The notes beneath the pieces are model-generated. The model had not been told where the DNA came from. It saw only the letters and a program-made list of their open reading frames with translations, and did not search any database. The position numbers were made by a program, and so were the translations under genes. A stretch of DNA of 40,817 bases from Nocardioides sp. (lineage in GTDB: Bacteria; Actinomycetota; Actinomycetes; Propionibacteriales; Nocardioidaceae): positions 1 through 40,817 of the forward strand of contig NZ_JASBRN010000031.1 in the NCBI RefSeq assembly GCF_030149505.1. The letters are read 5' to 3'. This document shows, piece by piece, positions 13,709 to 22,197 of this stretch; within the stretch, counting starts at the first letter, position 1, and every line of letters starts with the position of its first letter.

Positions 13709-14260
13709 TCAGCCCACCAGGTCGGCCGGGACGATCGTGACCTCGATGGGTGCGGTCGCGCTCCACGACTCGTCGCCGGTCACGTCCCCGACGACGGCGT
13801 ACTCACCGTCGACGAGCTCGTGCGCGACCAGTCGCGGGGCCAGTGGGTCGACGACCCAGTAGTGTGGGACACCCGCGTCGCGGTAGGCGGTCAGCTTGTC
13901 GCCGAGGTCGCGGCGGCGGGTGCTCGGCGAGAGGATCTCCACGACCAGGACCGGCACACCCGTGAGGTCCTTGTCGGTCAGGTCGGACTGCCGCCCGATG
14001 CAGAGGTCGGGGACCAGGACGTCGCCGGTCGGCAGCGCCACGTCGAAGGGGGCGATGAAGAGCTCCAGCGGCTCCTGCACGATCGCGTGCAACGTGAGGA
14101 AGAGTCGTGTGCTGACCCGCTGGTGCGACACGCCCGGCGAGGGGGTCATAACGATCGCCCCGTCCAGGAGCTCATGCCGCAGTCCGTTCTCGGGGACTGC
14201 GTCGCGGTCGGCGCGCGTCAACCGCCCCTCCGTCGCCCGCAGCATCGTCATGCTCCCCAT
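13709..14260 (-). CDS. Uma2 family (DUF820) putative endonuclease
   Basis: The product has 183 residues. Uma2/DUF820 proteins have a PD-(D/E)XK nuclease-like fold, but their cellular role is unknown. Visible family motifs are HELLDGAIVMTPSPGVSHQR near the start, LVPDLCIGRQSDL (the Asp), LVVEILSPSTRRRDLGDKL (Glu and Lys) and YRDAGVPHYWVVDP. Length is normal. ATG at 14260 has GGAGGGG about 10 bases upstream; ATGs at 14251 and 14245 are alternatives. Its neighbours are unrelated housekeeping genes. The 283 bases between this gene and the XPB stop hold no gene that I can support, only degenerate repeat-like sequence. Confidence 0.85.
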   Translation of the reverse strand: MGSMTMLRATEGRLTRADRDAVPENGLRHELLDGAIVMTPSPGVSHQRVSTRLFLTLHAIVQEPLELFIAPFDVALPTGDVLVPDLCIGRQSDLTDKDLTGVPVLVVEILSPSTRRRDLGDKLTAYRDAGVPHYWVVDPLAPRLVAHELVDGEYAVVGDVTGDESWSATAPIEVTIVPADLVG

Positions 14261-14409
14261 GGTGCCCCACCCCTCCACTGCGAGCCATGGATCGAGCCTG
14301 CCCCGGACCGCCGACCGTCGTCGACGCTCCTCCACAGGCACACGACCAGCACACGGGCTGGAGGCTGGGGACCCTCAGCCGTCCAGCGCCGAGATCTCCC
14401 TGGAGGACG

Positions 14410-14535
14410 CCTCGACCCCGTAGGGCCTGCTGCGCGCCGCCCGGCACGCGCGGCGGCCGCGTTGTCGTCGACTCGTCGGGACTCCGTCCCGCCTTCGCTC
14501 CTCCGCCTTGTCGACGCACGCGCCGGACGACGCTC
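14410..14535. repeat. Degenerate repeat-like intergenic sequence
   Basis: The stretch between Uma2 and XPB contains fragments such as TTGTCGTCGACTCGTCG, CTTCGCTCCTCCGCCTTG and short inverted GTCGAC words resembling the REP-like family elsewhere in the window, but too decayed to align fully. No open frame here looks like protein. Confidence 0.3.
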
Positions 14536-14543
14536 GCGACGGC

Positions 14544-16199
14544 CTACAGGGTCGAGACATCCTCCGCGTCCACGATCCGGTAGGCGTAGCCCTGCTCGGC
14601 CAGGAAGCGTTGCCGGTTCTGGGCGAAGTCGGCGTCGACGGTGTCGCGGGACACGATGGTGTAGAAGCGGGCGACCTTGGCGTCACCGCCGGTGGCGGAG
14701 CCGGGCCGCAGCAGCCGGCCCAGCCGCTGGGCCTCCTCCTGCCGGGAGCCGAACGAGCCGGAGACCTGGATGGCGACCTCGGCGTCGGGCAGGTCGATGG
14801 AGAAGTTGGCGACCTTGGAGACCACCAGTGTGCGCTCCTCCCCGGTGCGGAAGGCGTCGAAGAGGCGCTGGCGCTCCTTGACGCTGGTCTCGCCCTTGAT
14901 GACGGGGGCGCCGAGGGCCTCGGCGAGCTCGTCGAGCTGCTCGATGTACTGCCCGATCACCAGGGTCGGCTGCCCGGCGTGCCGGGCCATCAGCGACTTC
15001 ACCACGTCGATCTTCCGGTGGGTGCAGGCGGCGAGGCGGTACCTCTCCTCGGGCTCCGCGGTCGCGTAGACCAGCCGCTCGCCCTCGGGCAGGGTCACCC
15101 GCACCTCGACGCAGTCGGCCGGGGCGATCCAGCCCTGCGACTCGATGTCCTTCCAGGGCGCGTCGTACCTCTTCGGACCGATGAGGGAGAACACGTCGCC
15201 CTCGCGGCCGTCCTCGCGCACCAGCGTCGCGGTCAGCCCGATCCGGCGGCGCGCCTGCAGGTCGGCGGTCATCCGGAAGATCGGCGCCGGCAGCAGGTGC
15301 ACCTCGTCGTAGACGATCAGGCCCCAGTCGCGGGCGTCGAGCAGCTCCAGGTGCGGGTAGACGCCCTTCCGCTTCATCGTCAGCACCTGGTACGTCGCGA
15401 TGGTGACCGGCCGGATCTCCTTGACCGCGCCGGAGTACTCCCCGATCTCGTCCTCGGTGAGCGACGTGCGCCGGACGAGCTCGTCCTTCCACTGCCGCGC
15501 CGAGACGGTGTTGGTGACGAGGATCAGCGTCGTGGCCCGGGCGTGCGCCATCGCGGCCGCGCCCACCAGCGTCTTGCCCGCGCCGCAGGGCAGCACCACC
15601 ACCCCGGACCCGCCGTGCCAGAAGGACTCGGCGGCGTCGCGCTGGTAGTCGCGCAGCTGCCACTCGTCCTGCACCAGGTCGATCGGGTGGGCCTCGCCGT
15701 CGACGTACCCGGCGAAGTCCTCGGCCGGCCAGCCCAGCTTGAGCAGCGCCTGCTTGAGGTTGCCGCGTTCGGAGGGGTGCACCGCGACGGTGTCGTCGTT
15801 GATCCGGTTGCCGAGCATCCCGGCGATCTTCTTGGCGCGCAGCACCTCCTCGAGCACCGGCCGGTCGTTGCTGACCAGCGTCAGCCCGTGGGTGGGGTGC
15901 TTCTCCAACCGGAGCCGGCCGTAGCGCGCCATCGTCTCGGCGACGTCGACCAGCAGCGAGTGCGGCACGGCGTACCTGCTGAACTCCAGCAGCGTGTCCA
16001 CCACCTGCTCCGCGTCGTGGCCGGCGGCGCGCGCGTTCCACAGCCCCAGCGGCGTGAGGCGGTAGGTGTGGACGTGCTCGGGCGAGCGCTCCAGCTCGGC
16101 GAACGGCGCGATCGCCTTGCGGCACTCGGCCGCGCGGTCGTGGTCGATCTCGAGCAGGAGGGTCTTGTCCGACTGGACGATGAGGGGGCCGTCGGTCAC
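14544..16199 (-). CDS. DNA repair helicase XPB (bacterial type)
   Basis: The product has 551 residues, the length of bacterial XPB. It is a 3'-to-5' superfamily 2 helicase; mycobacterial XPB unwinds DNA, and a repair role is assumed from the eukaryotic TFIIH subunit. Seen: N-terminal damage-recognition-like region (1-170), Walker A PCGAGKT (204-210), DEVH (298-301), TATLVRED with the XPB-specific RED motif (328-330), and motif VI (QRLGRLLRPG). The GTG start at 16199 lies 6 bases after the -10 TAAACT. It follows the helicase-associated/WYL gene on the same strand across a repeat-filled gap; from memory the same order occurs in M. tuberculosis (Rv0862c, Rv0861c). Confidence 0.93.
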   Translation of the reverse strand: MTDGPLIVQSDKTLLLEIDHDRAAECRKAIAPFAELERSPEHVHTYRLTPLGLWNARAAGHDAEQVVDTLLEFSRYAVPHSLLVDVAETMARYGRLRLEKHPTHGLTLVSNDRPVLEEVLRAKKIAGMLGNRINDDTVAVHPSERGNLKQALLKLGWPAEDFAGYVDGEAHPIDLVQDEWQLRDYQRDAAESFWHGGSGVVVLPCGAGKTLVGAAAMAHARATTLILVTNTVSARQWKDELVRRTSLTEDEIGEYSGAVKEIRPVTIATYQVLTMKRKGVYPHLELLDARDWGLIVYDEVHLLPAPIFRMTADLQARRRIGLTATLVREDGREGDVFSLIGPKRYDAPWKDIESQGWIAPADCVEVRVTLPEGERLVYATAEPEERYRLAACTHRKIDVVKSLMARHAGQPTLVIGQYIEQLDELAEALGAPVIKGETSVKERQRLFDAFRTGEERTLVVSKVANFSIDLPDAEVAIQVSGSFGSRQEEAQRLGRLLRPGSATGGDAKVARFYTIVSRDTVDADFAQNRQRFLAEQGYAYRIVDAEDVSTL

Positions 16200-16205
16200 C
16201 GGATG

Positions 16206-16211
16206 AGTTTA
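16206..16211 (-). promoter_or_regulatory. -10 element TAAACT of the XPB gene
   Basis: It ends 6 bases before the GTG at 16199 on the minus strand, so XPB has its own leaderless promoter separate from its upstream partner. Confidence 0.6.
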
Positions 16212-16253
16212 CGGAGGGGCTGGGTGCGGTCGCGGTCGGTGACCAGCTCACGC

Positions 16254-16420
16254 GGTCTCGACACGCCTGTCGCGGCTTCGTCCCTCAGCCGCGGGCTTGC
16301 TCGACCTCCTCCGCGTGTCGGCTTCGCAGGCTCAGCCGACGCTGCGGACCTCGGCCGCGGGGCTTGCTCGACCTCCTCCGCGTCTCGGCTTCGCTGCGCT
16401 CAGCCGAGGCTTCGGACGGA
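16254..16420. repeat. REP-like repeat, copy 2: array of three units
   Basis: The first unit starts with GGTCTCGACACGC and contains GCGGCT / AGCCGC. Two shorter units follow with hairpin arms GTCGGCT / AGCCGAC and CTCGGCT / AGCCGAG. The phrase GGCTTGCTCGACCTCCTCC links the units twice. The last unit overlaps the stop codon (16400-16402) of the helicase-associated gene. Confidence 0.7.
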
Positions 16421-18655
16421 GGTGATCCGGTGCACCGCGAACACCCGGGTGTCGTCGGCGCGGTGGTCGCGGGCGGTGAGCCGCCCGCCCTCGACGGAGA
16501 GGGGGTCGACGACCCGGTCGGAGCGGGAGCCGTGGTTGTCGACGTACCCGATCACCACCGACGCCCCACGCTCGACGGCCTCGCGCAGCGCTGCCAACGA
16601 GCCCGATGGGGTGAGCGACGGGGCATCTGCGGGGCGGGAGGCAGCCGCCGCGTCCCCGGCGCGTACGGCGGTGACGACCGCCGCGACGCCGGCGGTCTCC
16701 CGGGCGACCCGGGCCCCTGCCGGTCGCCGTTCGCGGGGCACGCGGGCCCGCAGCTGGTCCGGGCGCGCGACCCGGACCGTGCCGTCGGGTGCCTCGACGA
16801 CCGGGGCGGCACCGAGCTCGCGCAGCCGGGGGAGCAGCACGTCGATCGGGGTGTCGGAGATCAGGACCGTCGGGGCGAGCCGCCGCAGCCCCAGGGTGCG
16901 GGCCTGCGGGTGGTGGAGGATCTCGGTCAGCGCCGACTCGTCGTCGGCGCGCAGGAACGCCTCGGCGTGCCCGACCCGCACCGAGCCGAAGGTCCGCGCG
17001 GTGTCGTCGACGAGGTAGGTCAGCGGCTGCGGCACCGGCGTCCGCGACACCGACCCCAGGAAGTCGTGCACCTCGACGGCGGTCCAGCCGAGGTCGAGCG
17101 CGCGGCGCACCGAGCCGGGGGTGAAGCGGTAGACCGTCGCCCCTCCGCGGGACTCCACGTCGGCCAGCACCTGCAGCCGCCGCGCGAGCGTGGACTCCAG
17201 CGGGCCGGGCGCGACCGCGGTGAGGTCGGCCTGCACGAGCACGTGGTCGACCGGCGCGGGCAGCAGGGGCGCCAGGAGCGGTGCGGCGTCCTCGCCGACC
17301 AGGAGAGGCCTGGCGAAGGAGGCGAGCCCACCGAGCCCGGTGACGCCGAGCACGGAGGCCTCCTCCAGGGCCCACAGCACCTGGTCGGAGCGGGTGCGGG
17401 GGCGGCGCGGGCGCAGCCAGGCGACGCGGGCGACGACACCCGGCACGCCCGTGCCGGTGGCCAGCACCTCCCCGGCGGGCAGCGCGCCGACGACGTCCAG
17501 CGTCAGCCGCCGGGTCTCGACCTGGTGCACCCCGGTGAGCTCGGGCACCAAGGCGTTCCAGGTCTTGCCGGCGGGGTCCTTCTGGCCGACCAGGGCGGGC
17601 AGCCGGGGGGAGTCCAGCCACGCGCGGGCCAGGACCTCCCAGCGCTCGGCGGCGTCCCGCGTCACCCAGCGGTCGAGCTCGTCGGTCGGCAGCCAGGCGG
17701 GGTCGCCGTCGGGTCCGGTGCCGACGGCGAGCAGGCCGGCGGCGTGGGCGACCTCCACGACCAGGGCCGTGGTGCGCTCGTCGACCTGCAGCAGGGTCGC
17801 GGCCGACCTCAGGTCGCGCACCGCCAGGCCGCCGCTGCGCAGGATCGAGGGCGGGACCGTGCCCCAGTGGTCGAGCAGGAGCTCCACCCGGCGTACGACC
17901 TCGAAGGCCGCGCCGGCCGCGACCTTGTCGACCAGCGACCGGTCGCGGGCCGAGGTGGGCACCTCGGGCAGCTCGTCGACCGGCTCGAGGGTCGTGCGTC
18001 CGCCGCGCAGCACCAGTCCGACCTCCCCGGGCAGCACGACGGTCCCGCCGCCGCGGGGCACGAGCAGCCGTCGGGAGAGCAGCTCCTCGGCGGGGGTGCG
18101 GGCGTCCGTGGGGGAGACGGTGTGCCGCGAGGAGTCGGTGGTGGCCTCGCCGCCGTGGCCCAGCACGTGCTCGAGCAGCACCCTGGCCTCGGGCGAGATC
18201 TCGGCCAGCCGCGACTCGACCTCCGAGACGGTCAGCGGCTCCGCCGAGCGGGGCTTGAGGCCGCTCGCGCCGGCGGTGGGGCCACCGACCAGCAGCTCGG
18301 CGACGCCGGTCAGCGCGCGCAGGCCACCGGTCGACTCCCACGCCAGCGCCGTCTCGAGCAGCCGGGCCAGCGCCCGGTCCACCGAGGAGGGCTGCGCGTG
18401 GACCATCGACACGAGCTCCGCGGGCGTGGTTTGGCCGGCGACGACCAGGGCATCTAGGACGCAGAGCTCGACCCGCGACAGCTGGTCGAGGGCTCTGGTG
18501 AGCGAAGCACGGGTGGCGGACCGAGAGGCCAGCTGCCCCGAGTCTTGAGGGGCAGGCGTGGCGAGGTCCGGACGCGCGAGCAGGAGACGCGACAGCTGCT
18601 GGTCCGACCAGGCGCGCAGCTGGTCGGCCAGCGACCGGTATCCCTCGCCTGCCAT
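16400..18655 (-). CDS. Helicase-associated (XPB/Ssl2-like C-terminal) and WYL-like protein
   Basis: The product has 751 residues and matches the actinobacterial family annotated as helicase XPB/Ssl2-like C-terminal domain protein (like Rv0862c, from memory). It lacks Walker A and DEAD-type motifs, so it is not itself a helicase. The N-terminal 350 residues look like winged-helix and helical repeats (YRSLADQLRAWSDQQLSRLL). The middle (about 450-560) holds the helicase-C-like region (VDHVLVQADLTAVAPGPLES). The last 60 residues resemble a WYL domain (VVIGYVDNHGSRSDRVVDPL, then VFAVHRITSV). ATG at 18655 lies 7 bases after TAGCGT; a GTG at 18664 overlaps that hexamer and is less likely. Probably a partner of XPB; role not established. 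Confidence 0.85.
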   Translation of the reverse strand: MAGEGYRSLADQLRAWSDQQLSRLLLARPDLATPAPQDSGQLASRSATRASLTRALDQLSRVELCVLDALVVAGQTTPAELVSMVHAQPSSVDRALARLLETALAWESTGGLRALTGVAELLVGGPTAGASGLKPRSAEPLTVSEVESRLAEISPEARVLLEHVLGHGGEATTDSSRHTVSPTDARTPAEELLSRRLLVPRGGGTVVLPGEVGLVLRGGRTTLEPVDELPEVPTSARDRSLVDKVAAGAAFEVVRRVELLLDHWGTVPPSILRSGGLAVRDLRSAATLLQVDERTTALVVEVAHAAGLLAVGTGPDGDPAWLPTDELDRWVTRDAAERWEVLARAWLDSPRLPALVGQKDPAGKTWNALVPELTGVHQVETRRLTLDVVGALPAGEVLATGTGVPGVVARVAWLRPRRPRTRSDQVLWALEEASVLGVTGLGGLASFARPLLVGEDAAPLLAPLLPAPVDHVLVQADLTAVAPGPLESTLARRLQVLADVESRGGATVYRFTPGSVRRALDLGWTAVEVHDFLGSVSRTPVPQPLTYLVDDTARTFGSVRVGHAEAFLRADDESALTEILHHPQARTLGLRRLAPTVLISDTPIDVLLPRLRELGAAPVVEAPDGTVRVARPDQLRARVPRERRPAGARVARETAGVAAVVTAVRAGDAAAASRPADAPSLTPSGSLAALREAVERGASVVIGYVDNHGSRSDRVVDPLSVEGGRLTARDHRADDTRVFAVHRITSVRSLG

Positions 18656-18662
18656 CCGCTCC

Positions 18663-18668
18663 ACGCTA
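18663..18668 (-). promoter_or_regulatory. -10 element TAGCGT of the helicase-associated gene
   Basis: It ends 7 bases before the ATG at 18655 on the minus strand. It decides the start, because the upstream GTG at 18664 would lie within the hexamer. Confidence 0.55.
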
Positions 18669-18712
18669 CCGGGCCCCCCGAGTCGGTGGATCGAGGCTCA
18701 GGGAGCGCGCGG

Positions 18713-19531
18713 GTGAGGCAGGTCGAGCTGCACCACGGCGCCGCCACCGACGTCGGGCTGGTCCGCGAGGTCAACGAGGACGCCGTGCTCGCCGCGCCTC
18801 CCGTCTTCGTCGTCGCCGACGGCATGGGTGGGCACGAGGGCGGCGACGTCGCCAGCGCCATCGTGGTCGAGGAGTTCGCCGCGATGGCCGAGCGCGGCTA
18901 CGACCCCGCCCGCGCCACCGAGGTCGTCGCCCGCACGCTCGAGGCCTGCCGCGACCGGATCGAGGCATACGCCGAGCAGCAGCGCGCCGCCGGCGTCGGG
19001 CCCTTCCACGCCGGCACCACCGCGGTCGTCGCCCTCATCGCCGAGCACGAGGGCCAGCCCGCCTGGCTGCTGGCCAACATGGGCGACTCGCGCGCCTACC
19101 GCTTGCACGGCGGCCGCCTGCACCAGGTCAGCGTCGACCACTCCGTCGTGCAGGAGCTCGTGGAGACCGGCGTCATCACCGCCGACGCCGCCGCGGTGCA
19201 CCCCGAGCGGCACGTCATCACCCGCGCCCTGGGCGGCACCGAGCGCTCGGAGGCCGACTACTTCCTGCTGCCGCTCGCCTCGGTGGAGCGGCTGGTGCTC
19301 TGCAGCGACGGCATCTCGGGGATGATCGACGACGAGGAGATGCGGGGCATCCTGGACTCCGTCCCCGATCCGCGCGACGCCGCCGACGCCCTGGTGGCCG
19401 CCGCGCTGGAGGCCGGCGGTCGCGACAACGCCACGGTCGTCGTGGTCGACGTGGTCGGGAGCGTCGAGGCCTCCTACGACGCCGAACGCCAACGCCTGAG
19501 CCTGCAGCAGAAGCTGGGAGTCCTCCCGTGA
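18713..19531 (+). CDS. PP2C-family serine/threonine protein phosphatase
   Basis: The product has 272 residues, close to actinobacterial PstP catalytic domains, with no membrane segment. Metal-binding and catalytic motifs are present: GLVREVNEDAVL, FVVADGMGGHEGGDVAS, GTTAVVAL, ANMGDSRAYRL, LVLCSDGISGMI and GGRDNATVVVVDV. It should remove phosphate from Ser/Thr residues using two Mn or Mg ions. GTG at 18713 is supported by GGGAG (18701-18705). Its stop overlaps the start of the next gene (GTGA), and the next two genes encode FHA phosphothreonine readers, so the three form a translationally coupled phospho-signalling operon. No protein kinase gene is in the window. Confidence 0.92.
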   Translation: MRQVELHHGAATDVGLVREVNEDAVLAAPPVFVVADGMGGHEGGDVASAIVVEEFAAMAERGYDPARATEVVARTLEACRDRIEAYAEQQRAAGVGPFHAGTTAVVALIAEHEGQPAWLLANMGDSRAYRLHGGRLHQVSVDHSVVQELVETGVITADAAAVHPERHVITRALGGTERSEADYFLLPLASVERLVLCSDGISGMIDDEEMRGILDSVPDPRDAADALVAAALEAGGRDNATVVVVDVVGSVEASYDAERQRLSLQQKLGVLP

Positions 19532-20811
19532 CCGACGCCGTCCCCACGCCGCGCACCTACCTCCCGGGGGAGTGGTACGCCGTCCTCGGCCCCTCCCTCG
19601 TCCTCGCCCTGCCCCCGGACCAGCGTGACCTCGCCGCGGCCGCCTGGGCCGCCGTCGACGCCGGCGCCGGTGCCGACGAGCTGCTCGACCTCGTGCTCGC
19701 CTCCGGGCTGCGCGACCTCGCCGGGCTGGCCCTGGTCAGCACCGACGCCGAGCGGACCCGGGTGCTGGTCCGCGGCCAGGCCGTCTGCCTGCTCGTGGCC
19801 GGTGGCGAGGAGACCGTCGCCGACGGCCGCGGGCTCACCACCTGGGCCGAGGTCGGCGTCGACCGGGTCGAGGGGGTCAGCCTCGAGCTCGGACCCGGTT
19901 CCGGTGGCGAGCCGCTCCTGGCCGGTGACGCCCTCGTGCGCGCCTCCCGGGTGCTGTGGCCGGCCGAGGCCCCGCCCGGGTCCGGGCCAGCCCCTGCCTC
20001 CCCGCCGTCGTACGCCGCCGGCCGGCTGCCCGGGTCCACCGACCCCGCCTCCGAGCCGTCCTCCCTGCTCTCCTCGCCCTCCCCGGCTCCGGCCGTGGCC
20101 GTGGCGGCCGGCTCCGCCCCGGCGCCCGAGCCGGTGCTCGACCCGGACCCGGAACCGGACACGATCGACCAGGCCGTCTCCACTGTCGACGACCAGGTGG
20201 ACGACGCCGTGGACGAGGCGGGGGACCGCGACGAGGACGCACTCGAGACCGCCCCCTTCGCCGGGACGCCCGCCGCCCCGGCCGTCCCGCCGGTGCCCGA
20301 GCCGTGGACCCCTCCTGCCCCGCCGGCTCCTGCGCCCTGGAGCCCGGGGGCCGACGACCACGACGGCCGCACCCAGGACGGGTCGTGGGACGTCTCGGAG
20401 TTCCAGCGCCGACCGCACGGCATCCCCGGGCAGCCGGAGGGCCCCAGCGTCACGTCCCGACCCGTGGCGGTGCTGCAGCTCTCCAGCGGCGACAGCATCG
20501 AGGTCGACCGCGTCGTGATCCTCGGCCGCGCCCCGGAGGCGCGGCGCTTCTCCGCGACCGAGCAGCCCCGGCTGGTCACGGTGCCCAGCCCGCAGCAGGA
20601 GATCTCCTCGACCCACCTCGAGGTCCGGCCCGGCACCGGCGCCGACCACGGCAGCGCGGTCGTCACCGACCTCGGCTCCACCAACGGCACCGTCCTGGTG
20701 CAGCCCGGGCTGCCTGCGGAGTCCCTCAAGCCCGGCATCCCGGTGCAGCTGCTCCCCGGCGCCGTCATCGACCTGGGTGACGGGCTGAGCATCACGGTGG
20801 CCCGCCCGTGA
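19528..20811 (+). CDS. FHA-domain protein with long Pro/Ala/Asp-rich linker
   Basis: The product has 427 residues. Residues 1-155 form a globular domain I do not recognise (TYLPGEWYAVLGPSLVLALP). Residues about 156-310 are a Pro/Ala/Asp-rich, probably disordered linker. The C-terminal 110 residues are an FHA domain (VVILGRAPEA, EISSTHLEVRP, VVTDLGSTNGTVL), with the Gly-Arg, Ser-x-x-His and Asn-Gly-Thr features that bind phosphothreonine. It overlaps the phosphatase stop by GTGA and is itself followed by another GTGA overlap. The phosphatase may act on the protein bound here or on the same kinase targets. Confidence 0.88.
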   Translation: MTDAVPTPRTYLPGEWYAVLGPSLVLALPPDQRDLAAAAWAAVDAGAGADELLDLVLASGLRDLAGLALVSTDAERTRVLVRGQAVCLLVAGGEETVADGRGLTTWAEVGVDRVEGVSLELGPGSGGEPLLAGDALVRASRVLWPAEAPPGSGPAPASPPSYAAGRLPGSTDPASEPSSLLSSPSPAPAVAVAAGSAPAPEPVLDPDPEPDTIDQAVSTVDDQVDDAVDEAGDRDEDALETAPFAGTPAAPAVPPVPEPWTPPAPPAPAPWSPGADDHDGRTQDGSWDVSEFQRRPHGIPGQPEGPSVTSRPVAVLQLSSGDSIEVDRVVILGRAPEARRFSATEQPRLVTVPSPQQEISSTHLEVRPGTGADHGSAVVTDLGSTNGTVLVQPGLPAESLKPGIPVQLLPGAVIDLGDGLSITVARP

Positions 20812-22046
20812 GCGCCGTCGCCGCCCGGACCCCTCAGGCCGGCCGGACCACCCCGGCCGCCCGGTCCGCGCTGGCCGCACCCGACGCCTCGCCGGGCGGG
20901 CTCGAGCCCCGCCTGCACGCCTTCGCCGTCGACCGCCTCGTCGACCTCGGGGTGCCGCTCGCCCTCGGAGGGGTCCTCGCGGCGACCGGCCAGGGAGCCG
21001 GCGTCGTCGTGGGTGCGGTCCTCGCGGCGGTGCTCGTCCTGCTCCTCGCCCTCGCCGGCCTGCTCGGCACCCGTGGCACCAGTCCCGGCCTCGCCCTCAC
21101 CGGGTTGCGGCTGGTGCGGGTCGACGACCTGGCGCCGGTGGGCTTCGGGCCGGCCCTGAAGCGGCAGACCGTGCTGCTGCTCGCCGGCGCCCCCACCTTC
21201 GGGATCGGCTGGGCCACGCTCGCCTGGACCGCGGTGGCCGACCCCGAGGGGCAGCGCCGCGGCTGGCACGACCAGCTCGCCGACTCCCTCGTCGTCGACC
21301 CCAGCCCCGCCCCGGTGGCGGAGGTCGCGCCCGAGCTGCCGCAGCAGATCGTCAACCTCACCGCGATGCGGCTCGCACCCCCCGAGCCCGCGCCGGTGCG
21401 CGGCCGCCCCGCCCGGTCCGGCCCAGCGGTCCCGGCGCCAGGCGTGCACCCGGCGCCCGGCACGCCCGCGCCCCCCGCTGCCGCGCCCGCGCCCCCCGCC
21501 GGCGCCGCGGCGTCCGCGGCGACCCCGGCACCCGAGGCCCCCGCAGCGGTCCGCCGCCCGGGTCGCCGACGCGCCGGCGTACCCACGTCGGCAGAGGCCC
21601 CGCGCCCGGTCACCCCGGCCCCGCCCACCCGTGCCACCCCCGCCCAGCACGTCCGGCCCGACGCCGCCGTCCCCGCTCCGGCCGCGAGCGGTCCCAGCGG
21701 AGCCAGCGGAGCCAGCGGCTGGACGGTCCGCCTCGACACGGGCGAGGAGCTGCCGGTCGACGGGCTGACCCTGCTGGGCCGCGGCCCCCAGGCGCGCGCC
21801 GGCGAGAGCGTCTCCCGCCTGGTGCCGCTGCAGTCGGGCGACATGTCGGTTTCCAAGACCCACGCCCAGCTCCAGCTCGCCGACGACGGCACCCTCGTGG
21901 CGATGGACCGCGGCTCCACCAACGGTTCGGTCGTCGTGCGTCGGGGCGTCCCGCGGCACCTCTCCCCGGGGCGTCCCACGACCCTGCTCGACGGCGACGT
22001 GCTGCGGCTGGGTGACCGCACCCTCCAGGTCTCCCGGCGCGCCTGA
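20808..22046 (+). CDS. RDD family membrane protein with C-terminal FHA domain
   Basis: The product has 412 residues. Residues about 25-165 are an RDD domain with three hydrophobic segments (FAVDRLVDLGVPLALGG, VVVGAVLAAVLVLLLALAGL, TVLLLAGAPTFGIGWATLAW) and the closing RRGWHDQLADSLVV. A Pro/Ala-rich linker (about 180-300) leads to a cytoplasmic FHA domain (TLLGRGPQAR, MSVSKTHAQLQLA, MDRGSTNGSVVV). It probably anchors phosphothreonine-dependent interactions at the membrane. Third gene of the operon, coupled by GTGA; a hairpin terminator follows. Confidence 0.88.
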   Translation: MSAVAARTPQAGRTTPAARSALAAPDASPGGLEPRLHAFAVDRLVDLGVPLALGGVLAATGQGAGVVVGAVLAAVLVLLLALAGLLGTRGTSPGLALTGLRLVRVDDLAPVGFGPALKRQTVLLLAGAPTFGIGWATLAWTAVADPEGQRRGWHDQLADSLVVDPSPAPVAEVAPELPQQIVNLTAMRLAPPEPAPVRGRPARSGPAVPAPGVHPAPGTPAPPAAAPAPPAGAAASAATPAPEAPAAVRRPGRRRAGVPTSAEAPRPVTPAPPTRATPAQHVRPDAAVPAPAASGPSGASGASGWTVRLDTGEELPVDGLTLLGRGPQARAGESVSRLVPLQSGDMSVSKTHAQLQLADDGTLVAMDRGSTNGSVVVRRGVPRHLSPGRPTTLLDGDVLRLGDRTLQVSRRA

Positions 22047-22058
22047 CCGGCCGTAGCG

Positions 22059-22085
22059 GGGGCCGGGCGCCGACAGGCCGGCCCC
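22059..22085 (+). terminator. Hairpin terminator after the PP2C-FHA-RDD operon
   Basis: GGGGCCGG (22059-22066) pairs with CCGGCCCC (22078-22085) around an 11-base loop, 12 bases after the RDD-FHA stop. An A-rich but not T-rich stretch follows, as is usual in this phylum. Confidence 0.55.
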
Positions 22086-22197
22086 AACGGATCCGTGGTC
22101 GTGACCCCTCCGCGGCGACGGATCACGAAGCAGTAACGATGCGGTGTGGCTCTTCCCCCACCCGGGGGTCGTGAGGTCGGCTCTCCTTCGTTCCCAC

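Noticed and set aside
14261..14543. Possible small gene between Uma2 and XPB
   Set aside because: Open frames there are Arg/Ser/Pro-rich, without ribosome-binding sites or protein-like composition.
12422..14881. 819-residue plus-strand open frame across serA, Uma2 and part of XPB
   Set aside because: It spans three genes with clear motifs on the minus strand and ends in Arg/Pro-rich nonsense.
14508..17018. 836-residue plus-strand open frame opposite XPB
   Set aside because: Antisense shadow; it crosses the intergenic repeat array.
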